51,543 nt of DNA, taken from the NCBI GenBank assembly GCA_021802125.1, contig JAKAAX010000015.1:1-51543 (forward strand), read 5' to 3'. Shown here piece after piece: positions 40,029-47,425 of this stretch. The notes under the pieces are model-generated. The model did not search any database, was not told the origin of the DNA, and worked only from the letters and a program-made list of their open reading frames with translations. The DNA is from Thermoplasmata archaeon. GTDB lineage: Archaea > Thermoplasmatota > Thermoplasmata > Lutacidiplasmatales > UBA184. The position numbers and the translations under genes were made by a program. Each line of letters starts with the position of its first letter. Position 1 is the stretch's first letter.

Positions 40029-42398
40029 TCAGCTTCCCCGGTCGCCGGGTCGTTCCGTTCTCGCGGCGATCTCGCGCGCCAGCTCGCTCAGGATGTCCTC
40101 GATCTCCGACTCGGGAGTGCAGCGGTGGTCCTCACCGGGCGTCGAGAGGGAGCCGCCGCAACGTTCGCACCGAGCACCCATGGGGGCGGAGCTCGGAGGA
40201 GACCCGTCTTCGTCCGCGACCTCGAAGGCCGGCGTGGGGGAGCTGGAAGGAGGAGGCTCCGGCAGCCGCGGGCGCCCCGTGAACGGCATCTCGGGAGGGA
40301 CCTGGGGCTTGGTGGAGCGCCTCGCCGATGGGAGAGGGACCCACGGGCACGCCTGACCGACGAGCATCTCCTCGTCGTCGTTCTCCCAGTTCCCGAGACC
40401 GCCCGTCGAGACGGGAATGTCCGGCTCGACTACGGCGATGGTCGCAGCCTCCGTGACCGTTGGACCCGCGGGCAACGTCGGCGGTCGTTCCGTGGCTCCG
40501 TCTACGCGTGAGGCGGGGTCTGCTTCCGTCGGAACCGTCGGAGGAGGGGAGCTCTGGGAGGGAAGCTCCGGGAGCACGCGCGGCTCGGAAGGGGAGAGCA
40601 CCCCAGAGGGCTCACCAAGGGTTTGCCGGCCCACGGGGGTGTTACCGAGAGAGCTGACCCCCGCGACCGGGACCGGCACCGGCCCCGGCACCAGCATCGG
40701 AGGGGGAGGAGAGGGAGCGGTATCTGGAGCAGCACGGGGCCCAGCGAGGGCAGATGGTCCTAGTGCGGGGGAGCGGGACGGGCCGGCCCCCACTCCCGGG
40801 ACCTTGGGTGGGGCCGGTCGGGGGGTGCTGCCGAGGGAGGGCATGCGACCCTGGTCTCCCACCCCATGTGGCGCGGCCGCCGGCGCGCGGCGAGGCGCCC
40901 GGTCCGGTTCCGGGCGTCTCTTGAGAACCTCGGTACGCGCGGTGCCACTCGCCGTAGCTGCTGAGGACCGTGGCACGGCGGGTCGAGGAGGGAGGACCCT
41001 TGCAGGGGCCGACGCGACCGCCCGTGTTCCCTTCGGCTGCTGAGCGGGGACGTGGGGGCGCGGGGGAAGCTTGGGGGAGCGAGGGAGGTCGGGGGGACGA
41101 GACGGCCCGGCGGTGCTCATGGGAGGCGCTTTGGTTCCCGTTTTCGAGCTCTTGCCTCCGGGACGAGGGGGAGTTCCGGCGCTCGTCTTACCTTCGGTGC
41201 TCCGAGCCCTGCGGCGGGCGGCGAAGAGCAGCAACGCCAGGCCCATCGCCACGAGAACGACGAGCCCCATGTCCAGGAACGAGACCGAGATCCGGGGGAG
41301 GGCGATGAGCGCCTTTCCCCCTCCGGAAGGAGACGCGGTGGAGGCGACCTGGACCTCCAGCGGTGCACCCTGGACCCGGGCCCCCAGGGTGTCCATCACC
41401 GTGACCTGGAAGGTGTAGGAGGCCGAGTGCGCCGCGAGGAACTCGAACGTGGAGCCGTTCGCGCCGATCGCCGTTCCGTTCAAGGTCCACGCGAACTGGA
41501 GAGGGGCGGCCCCTCCCGAGACCTCGGCCGCGAGAACCACCTGCTGGCCGACCATCGGTCGGAGGACAGAGGAGCTGAGGGCCACGACCAGAGGCGGAAG
41601 GACGGTCAGCGTGACCTGGGCTTGGACGCTCTCGGCCGGCGAGGCCTGGTCCTTGGCGACCACCGACAGAACATGGGTCCCTGCGGAGGATGGGACGAGG
41701 GAGAGGGCCGTGCAGTTCCCCGTGCTCGCGATCGAGGTCCCGTCGAGCCACCAGGAACAGGCAGGGCTTCCCGTGCCGTTCTGGACCAGGAGGGAGAAGT
41801 TCGCCGTGAGACCCACCTCGAGCTGCTGCGGATCGCTCGCCCATCGGGCGTTGAGGGCGGGGGAAACGGGCACCGCGAGCGGGCCGGAACGTCCGCGCTT
41901 CCCTGTCGCGTCCTGGGCCGAGACGGAGAACGACGGGACCCCCGTCGCCCCGGTCGAGACCGTCCAGGAATTGCAGGGGCCCTGCCCCAGGTCCGTCTCG
42001 TTCTGCCACCAATGGCAGGAGTAGGGAGGAGTCCCCCCCGAGACCACGGCCACGAGGACCACGGGCTCCCCGACGTCCACGGCGGGGGTCGTGGTCGTGA
42101 GCGAGACGGAGAGGTTCGTTCCGGTGGGAGGGGTCGACGGCACGACGCTGCTCGCGACGGCAGGTCCCCCGCTGCCCGAAGGCATCGTCCACACGAGAGG
42201 ACCCCCGGTCGAAGGGGCCGCTTGGACGAGGAGCCCCCCGCTCCCCAGGACCAGCACCATGGCGTTGGCCACGAGCACGATGAAGGGCGGAGCGTATCCT
42301 CTGGGTCGGCGAGCCGCCCGCCGAGGCCGGGACGGCCGCTCTGGGGAACGGTTCAGCTGGCTCGACCGTGGCTGCGCTGTGCGTGAGGATACTGACAT
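40029..42398 (-). CDS. Surface protein with PKD-like domains, TM, and long disordered tail with Cys/His motif
   Basis: A 789-aa protein with the same plan as the gene at 34316 but shorter. A basic N-terminus and hydrophobic segment (about 37-60) suggest export or anchoring. Three PKD/Ig-like domains follow (about 95-180, 181-266, 268-352; unit V-D-V-G-x-x-V-x-L-x-A-x-V-S-G-G). A membrane helix spans 375-394, and the cytoplasmic tail is about 350 residues of Pro/Ser/Arg/Thr-rich disordered sequence. Near the end, C-E-R-C-G-G and D-H-R-C form a probable single zinc site, followed by a short amphipathic helix. It converges with the gene at 38738 and lies on the same strand as the NTPase–TPR gene. 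Confidence 0.87.
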   Translation of the reverse strand: MSVSSRTAQPRSSQLNRSPERPSRPRRAARRPRGYAPPFIVLVANAMVLVLGSGGLLVQAAPSTGGPLVWTMPSGSGGPAVASSVVPSTPPTGTNLSVSLTTTTPAVDVGEPVVLVAVVSGGTPPYSCHWWQNETDLGQGPCNSWTVSTGATGVPSFSVSAQDATGKRGRSGPLAVPVSPALNARWASDPQQLEVGLTANFSLLVQNGTGSPACSWWLDGTSIASTGNCTALSLVPSSAGTHVLSVVAKDQASPAESVQAQVTLTVLPPLVVALSSSVLRPMVGQQVVLAAEVSGGAAPLQFAWTLNGTAIGANGSTFEFLAAHSASYTFQVTVMDTLGARVQGAPLEVQVASTASPSGGGKALIALPRISVSFLDMGLVVLVAMGLALLLFAARRRARSTEGKTSAGTPPRPGGKSSKTGTKAPPMSTAGPSRPPDLPRSPKLPPRPHVPAQQPKGTRAVASAPARVLPPRPAVPRSSAATASGTARTEVLKRRPEPDRAPRRAPAAAPHGVGDQGRMPSLGSTPRPAPPKVPGVGAGPSRSPALGPSALAGPRAAPDTAPSPPPPMLVPGPVPVPVAGVSSLGNTPVGRQTLGEPSGVLSPSEPRVLPELPSQSSPPPTVPTEADPASRVDGATERPPTLPAGPTVTEAATIAVVEPDIPVSTGGLGNWENDDEEMLVGQACPWVPLPSARRSTKPQVPPEMPFTGRPRLPEPPPSSSPTPAFEVADEDGSPPSSAPMGARCERCGGSLSTPGEDHRCTPESEIEDILSELAREIAARTERPGDRGS

Positions 42399-42712
42399 CG
42401 CTCATCTACGAGGGCCGAGCGCCGCCTCCCGCGCGCGGACCGCCCGAGGCGCGAGGCGAGGACTTTGGCGTGGGGCGGGCCCGTGAAGGAGGTCGTTGCC
42501 ACCGAAGAGAAGAAGGAGGGGCCTTCGGCGCTTGACCTACGTGTCCGTACGTATACCAGGTTCCCTATTTGGCCTTCGTGGTCGCTCTCGGGAGACCTGG
42601 GCTCCCCGGAGCACGGGTCCCCGACGGGACCAGGTGGGGGAACAACCCCTTCGCCCCCCCGCGGGGTCATGACCTCCCAGTAGCTCTCAACGCGAGAGCC
42701 CCATCGGGCCGG
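42399..42712. other. 314-bp spacer with terminator-like hairpins
   Basis: No gene is seen. Near the end of the NTPase–TPR gene there is GCTCTC/GAGAGC (42683-42699), and GGGCC/GGCCC (42706-42720) covers its stop. An A/T-richer stretch with GTATAC at about 42550-42556 could promote the surface protein gene, which would then have a leader of about 130 nt. Confidence 0.4.
42683..42699 (-). terminator. Stem-loop after the NTPase–TPR gene
   Basis: GCTCTC (42683-42688) pairs with GAGAGC (42694-42699) around 5 bases, 13 bases beyond the stop at 42713. A probable transcript-end structure. Confidence 0.4.
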
Positions 42713-45700
42713 TCAGGCCCCTGAGGGGTTCTCGGCGCCTGAGGATGGCGGGTCCGTCGAGGCTCCCCGGTACCTCACGACCCCCAGAGCGCGGAACTTC
42801 GCCAGCGCACGGGCCATGCCGTCCTTCCCCAAGGCGGTGCGGCCGGCGGCGAGGTCGACCTCAGCACGCTCCATCTCCATCTTCGCGAGGAAGAGGGAGC
42901 TCTCGCGGTAGCGGGCCGGGGACCTTTCGGCCTCGTCGAGGTCGCGCGTCGCGCCCTCCAGGTCCCCGCTCAGGCGGCGGAAGCGCGCCCGCTCCAGCAA
43001 GAACTCCGGGAACGTTTCCGCGACGACCTTTCGGGCCTCGGGTTCGAGGGCCTCGAGATCGCGGACCGCTCCCGCGGCATCGCCGCGCAGGCCACGCACC
43101 CCTGCCAGGGATTCGTCGCACTCCTCGACGATCATCGCGTTCTTCGCACGGATGTAGTAGTCGCGCGAGCGCTCGATGAGCCCTGTCGCCTCCTCGAGCC
43201 GCCCGAGGTCCTTGAGCACGCCCCCGCTCACACGCTGCAGAAGGGCCGTCCCTCGCTCGAAGTTGAACTTCGAGGAGAGCGAGAGCCCGGCGTTGAGCTC
43301 CTCGAGGGCCCGTTCGTACTCCCCCAGGGTCCACAGGACGTTCCCGAGGTTCCCCCGGAAGAGGATCTCGAAGTGCATGTACCCTCCCGCGTGCGCGGCC
43401 CGCGCGGCCTCCTCGAAGGCCGCGTACGCCCCGCGGAGGTCCGACTGGCGGAACCGGAGCGCGCCCTCGGCGTTGCAGAAGCGCGTCCGGGCCTCCGCCG
43501 GCATGTCGGGGGTCAGGAGGGCCCGCGCCTCCTCCAGGACCGAGAGACCTTCGGCCACATTCCCCATCGACTGGAGGCACCAGGCCTTCGCCAGGAGGAG
43601 CTGGACCTGGGTGAACGGGGTGGTCTGCGACGCGATCGAGGCGACGGACATCGCGTGACGCAGCCCATCCGCCCACGCTCCCCCGTTCAGGGCGAGGATC
43701 GAGCGGCCGAGCGCGAGCCGCGTCCGGATCTCGGGGCTCACAGGCCCCGGCGCGGCCCGGAGGTCCTCCTCGAGCTCGTCCAGGACCGAGAAAGCGGCGG
43801 CCGTGTCGATGTCCGAGATGACGGTGGTGTGCGCCAGAGCGGCCTCCCACCGGACCGGAGGGGGCAGCGAGAGCGCCCGCAGCTCCGTGGACAGCATGCG
43901 CGCGGTGGGCCCGTTCCCCTCCCGGTTGAGCCTCAAGAGGAGCGGGATCTCGAGCTCGGCGCGAAGACGCAGGTCCTCCGGCGAGTCCGTGAGCAGCTCC
44001 TGGCGCCAGCGAACGTAGCGCAGCACCGTGTCGGCCGCGCGTGCGGCAAGGGCAAGGTCGAGGGCCCGCGGAAGGAGCGCCAGCAGGCCCTCGCGGTCCC
44101 GGGCGAGGTAGAGGAGCCTCGAGCGGGTCTCGACCTCGTTCGGCCGGTGTTGTTCCCACCAGGGGGCGAGGATGCGGGCGAGCGCTCGCTCCTGGGCCTT
44201 CGGCAGCTTCTCGCGAAGCACCTCCCAGACCAAGGGGTGGCCGAACTCCCACCGTCCCGCCGTCGGGGAGGCCTGGAGCATGCGGTACCGTTCGACCAGG
44301 AGGTTCACCGAGGACTCGACGTCCGGGAGGGTCCGATGAAGAGCGGCGGCCACAGGAGCGAGGTCGAACTCGCTGCCGACGACGGCCGCCACCTCCAGGA
44401 GCTCGCTGAGCTCCTTGGGAAGTCCCTCCAGCCGCCGGCTCACCAGGCGGTGGATCGTCGGCGGGAGGGGGATGCGCCTCGCCTCGTCGCGTGTTCCGCG
44501 GTCCGAGGGGGCCTCGTGCCCGGGAACGGAGAAGACGGCCCGGGACCCCTCCTTTCGGAGGAGCCCCTGGTCGAGGAGCTGGCGCAGCGTCTCGAGAAGG
44601 AAGTAGGGGTTCCCCTCGGTGCGGGCGACCAGGTCCAGGAGCGCGCGGTCGCCGGCTCCGTCGGTCATGGGCGCGCCCACGAGGCCCGCCACGAGCTCCT
44701 CGGCGTTCCCCGCGGTGATCCCCTTCAGCCGGAGCTGCTGGAGCAGCCCTTCGCGCTCCAGGTGGTCGAGCATCTCCTGGAGCGAGTCCTCTCCCGGGAC
44801 CGCGCGCTGCCCGTCCGACTCCTCCCGGAGCCCGACCAGGAACATCACCGGCAGGTCCCTCGCATTCCGTGCGAGGAACTCGAAGGCGACCCGGGACTGG
44901 GCGTCCGCCCACTGAAGGTCGTCCAGGACGATCAGCAGAGGCGACCGGCGCGCGTCCGCCTGCAGCCGTTCCAGGAACCGGAGCAGACGAAGGGCCGGAG
45001 GCTCCTCGCCCTTGGGAACGACCGGGGCGGTCTCCGCCGCCTCGTGCACGACCTCCCCCTCCCCCTCGAGAAGGGAACGCTGCCGGTCGTCCAGCGCCGC
45101 GGTGTTCACGGAGAGGAGGAAGCGGCCCTGCCCCGAGCCCGCCACGTCGCGCACCATCTGCACGAGGCGGAGGACGGAGCGGAAGTCGTTCTGGCTGGAG
45201 AGGTACTCGAGCCCGCTCAGCGCCACGACCCCGCCCGGGTGGTGCTGGAGGAAGTTGTCGACCCGCTCCCCGAGCGCGTCGAGCGCCCCTGGGGCGATCG
45301 CCTCCGGATCCTCCACGCGGGTGAGCCAGACGAACTGCGCGCTTTCGGGCAATCCGGGGAGCCTCGTGCGGAGCACCGAGCCGCGGTCGCGGGAGATGCA
45401 GAGGAGCGGGTGCCCTCCCCTGGCGAGGGCGAGCGCCCTCTCCATGAGCCTCTTCGGCCGGTCCTCCTCGAAGATGACCGTCGCACCGGCCTCGGAGGCC
45501 CCGGGAGCCGGGAGGGGGTCCGACGGGCCCTCGCTCGAACCCCGGAAGATCTGCTCGAAGGGGAAGAACGGGGAGAGGGACTCCTTCAGGCAGTAGCCCC
45601 AACGGACCCGCAAGCCCTCGCGGCCCGCCTCCTGCTCGAGGGCACGGAGGACCCGCGTCTTGCCGATCCCTCCGGGCCCCACCAGGGCCCAGGCGGACCC

Positions 45701-45790
45701 GCGCCCCTGCTTCGCCCGGTCGAGGCTCTTGGAGAGGAGCGCCACCTCCGTCTCCCGGCCCACGAACGGGACCTGGGAGGTCGCCGGCAT
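42713..45790 (-). CDS. STAND-like NTPase with DUF835 domain and TPR repeats
   Basis: A 1025-aa signalling or regulatory ATPase. The F-V-G-R-E box (about 9-13) and Walker A G-P-G-G-I-G-K-T (38-45) start an AAA_16-type module. Walker B is L-L-I-V-L-D-D-L-Q-W-A-D (about 285-296). Between them, residues 103-244 match DUF835: V-I-F-E-E-D-R-P, then W-L-T-R-V, V-V-A-L-S-G-L-E-Y-L-S-S-Q-N-D-F and L-L-S-V-N-T-A-A-L. From about 560 to the end the protein is helical, with TPR-like repeats (A-x-x-x-L-E-E-A-R-A-L and similar). A similar module plan occurs in bacterial LuxR/MalT-like STAND proteins, but no HTH is seen here. ATG 45790 was chosen; TTG 45808 is six codons upstream. Confidence 0.87.
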   Translation of the reverse strand: MPATSQVPFVGRETEVALLSKSLDRAKQGRGSAWALVGPGGIGKTRVLRALEQEAGREGLRVRWGYCLKESLSPFFPFEQIFRGSSEGPSDPLPAPGASEAGATVIFEEDRPKRLMERALALARGGHPLLCISRDRGSVLRTRLPGLPESAQFVWLTRVEDPEAIAPGALDALGERVDNFLQHHPGGVVALSGLEYLSSQNDFRSVLRLVQMVRDVAGSGQGRFLLSVNTAALDDRQRSLLEGEGEVVHEAAETAPVVPKGEEPPALRLLRFLERLQADARRSPLLIVLDDLQWADAQSRVAFEFLARNARDLPVMFLVGLREESDGQRAVPGEDSLQEMLDHLEREGLLQQLRLKGITAGNAEELVAGLVGAPMTDGAGDRALLDLVARTEGNPYFLLETLRQLLDQGLLRKEGSRAVFSVPGHEAPSDRGTRDEARRIPLPPTIHRLVSRRLEGLPKELSELLEVAAVVGSEFDLAPVAAALHRTLPDVESSVNLLVERYRMLQASPTAGRWEFGHPLVWEVLREKLPKAQERALARILAPWWEQHRPNEVETRSRLLYLARDREGLLALLPRALDLALAARAADTVLRYVRWRQELLTDSPEDLRLRAELEIPLLLRLNREGNGPTARMLSTELRALSLPPPVRWEAALAHTTVISDIDTAAAFSVLDELEEDLRAAPGPVSPEIRTRLALGRSILALNGGAWADGLRHAMSVASIASQTTPFTQVQLLLAKAWCLQSMGNVAEGLSVLEEARALLTPDMPAEARTRFCNAEGALRFRQSDLRGAYAAFEEAARAAHAGGYMHFEILFRGNLGNVLWTLGEYERALEELNAGLSLSSKFNFERGTALLQRVSGGVLKDLGRLEEATGLIERSRDYYIRAKNAMIVEECDESLAGVRGLRGDAAGAVRDLEALEPEARKVVAETFPEFLLERARFRRLSGDLEGATRDLDEAERSPARYRESSLFLAKMEMERAEVDLAAGRTALGKDGMARALAKFRALGVVRYRGASTDPPSSGAENPSGA

Positions 45791-45900
45791 CTGCGGTCGG
45801 GTCGCCAAATTCCACCTAGGGAGCCAGAACCTTCCCCAATCGACGCCCGGTCAGTGACGGCCAGCGGTCAAGAGGATGACGATGGCGGGCGGGAGGTGCT

Positions 45901-45928
45901 GGGGTGGGGGGGGGCGCGGCGGGTGGGG
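45901..45928 (+). other. G-quadruplex motif
   Basis: Runs of 4, 9, 3 and 4 G are separated by T, CGCGGC and T, which meets the G3+N1-7 rule with short loops. It lies about 110 bp upstream of the NTPase–TPR start. Whether it folds in the cell is unknown. Confidence 0.45.
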
Positions 45929-46100
45929 TGGCGGTTGAGGCGGCCAGGGCGCACAGGATGGGGCCCCGGTGCCGAACGATCCTGCCTCTTCGAGGGAACC
46001 CCATCGACAGAGCCCATCCCCGATGTTGAGTTCCGGTGGCGGATCGGTCCCCGATATGTCTGCGACCACGGGGATAGGCTCCGTTTCAGCCCCTCCCGGC

Positions 46101-46110
46101 GAATAAATAG
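46101..46110 (+). promoter_or_regulatory. TATA box of the aminopeptidase gene
   Basis: GAATAAATAG is centred about 25 bp before ATG 46131 and stands out in GC-rich DNA. It supports a leaderless mRNA. Confidence 0.6.
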
Positions 46111-46130
46111 CCGAGACGGCCTGGCGTGCC

Positions 46131-47234
46131 ATGTCCGAGAACTCCTCGCCAGCGGCCAGGTTCGCCCGATCGATCCTCACGCAGTACCTGAAGGTCCGCC
46201 CCGGGGAGAACGTCACCATCGAGGGCTGGAGCCACTCGCTGCCCTGGGCCACGGCGCTCGCACGCGAGGCCCGGCTCCTGAAGGCCCACCCCCTGGTCCT
46301 GCACGAGGACGAGGAAACGTACTGGGACCTACTCGACGGCAAGCAGGAGGGGACCTACGGGGCCGCGCCCTCGCACGAATGGGCGGCGCTCTCGAAGACG
46401 AACGTCTACCTCCACATGTGGGGACCCGGGGACAAGGTTCGGCTCGAGAAGATGGGGCCCAGGGCGGAGAAGACGTTCGCCTGGAACGGTGCCTGGTACA
46501 AGACCGCCACGCGGGCGGGGGTGCGCGGAGCGCGCCTGGAGATCGGACGGCCATTCCCCACGTTGGCCAAGGCCTATGGGGTGGACCAGGAGACCTGGAC
46601 GGACCAGCTTCTGGAGGCGTGCACGGTCGACCCGAAGGCGATGCGAAGGGAGGCTGGTCCCATCGCGAAAGCCCTGGAGCGCGGGCGTCGCATTCGTATC
46701 CACGACGACGAGGGGACCGACCTGACCCTGGGGCTTTCCCACAACCCGGCGGTCATCGCCACGGGCACCCCCACCGAGGAGGAACGGAAGCGTCCGTTCG
46801 CGATCCTCTCCAACCTTCCTGCCGGATCGGTCACGGTGGTGCCTGACCCGCAGGTCGCCGAGGGCACGGTCCGCGCCAACCGCTCATCCTACTCGGACAC
46901 GGTGAAGGCCACCGGCGGGATGTTCGAGTTCAAGGGAGGGCGCCTGGTGAGCCAGCACTACGAGACCGGCTGGGAGGAGATGTTCGCAAAGCCCTACGCC
47001 AAGGGAGGAGCAGACCGCGACCGACCGGCCCAGCTGCGGATCGGCCTCAACCCGAAGCTCCGCGACACGCCTCAGCTCGAGGACATCGAGGCCGGGGCCA
47101 TCACGGTCTGCATTGGCATGAACCGGTTCCTTCCCGGAGGAAAGAACAAGTCCACCTACTTCGGCTTCGTTGTCAACGCTGGAGCGAAGATCGAGGTCGA
47201 CGGCAAGCCGCTGGCCCTCCCACGTTCCGGCTAG
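46131..47234 (+). CDS. M29 family aminopeptidase (aminopeptidase T-like)
   Basis: A 367-aa cytoplasmic metallopeptidase of the thermophilic M29 family, removing N-terminal residues from peptides. The opening Y-L-K-V-R-P-G-E-N-V-T-I-E-G segment, the R-S-S-Y segment near 250 and the late F-V-V-N-A-G-A-K-I-E-V end fit the family. The usual metal ligands (two Glu, several His, one Asp) are only partly obvious: H279 in Q-H-Y-E-T is a candidate, but some canonical ligands appear replaced, so it may be a divergent or inactive member. ATG 46131 has a TATA box 25 bp before it. It ends 191 nt before the defence-like helicase. Confidence 0.8.
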   Translation: MSENSSPAARFARSILTQYLKVRPGENVTIEGWSHSLPWATALAREARLLKAHPLVLHEDEETYWDLLDGKQEGTYGAAPSHEWAALSKTNVYLHMWGPGDKVRLEKMGPRAEKTFAWNGAWYKTATRAGVRGARLEIGRPFPTLAKAYGVDQETWTDQLLEACTVDPKAMRREAGPIAKALERGRRIRIHDDEGTDLTLGLSHNPAVIATGTPTEEERKRPFAILSNLPAGSVTVVPDPQVAEGTVRANRSSYSDTVKATGGMFEFKGGRLVSQHYETGWEEMFAKPYAKGGADRDRPAQLRIGLNPKLRDTPQLEDIEAGAITVCIGMNRFLPGGKNKSTYFGFVVNAGAKIEVDGKPLALPRSG

Positions 47235-47425
47235 GCGGAGCAGGAGGGAGGCCCCCGCGAGCGATTCGCGGGGGCGCGGTTCGGGTCTGAACGCCGGACC
47301 GCGAGTGGAGCTCTTGGTTCACCTAGGGGCGGAGGATTTCGGCGGCGAAACCGCGTTTCTCAGCGGGAATCGTGATACCTTGCTCACGATACACTCATCA
47401 TACCCCACCGCTACGGAGCACGGTC

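Larger units (their letters stand above)
45791..46130. other. 340-bp divergent spacer with G-rich tract
   Basis: It separates the NTPase–TPR gene (minus) from the aminopeptidase gene (plus). No gene is seen. It carries a G-rich tract (45901-45928) and the TATA box at 46101-46110. Confidence 0.5.

Noticed and set aside
42861..45815. Second minus-strand frame of 984 codons over the NTPase–TPR gene
   Set aside because: Arg/Gly/Pro-rich composition and complete overlap with the frame that contains the Walker motifs.
43373..46846. Plus-strand open frame of 1157 codons opposite the NTPase–TPR gene
   Set aside because: Antisense shadow: it runs through a convincing ATPase gene, a promoter region and the aminopeptidase gene, with no recognisable motif.
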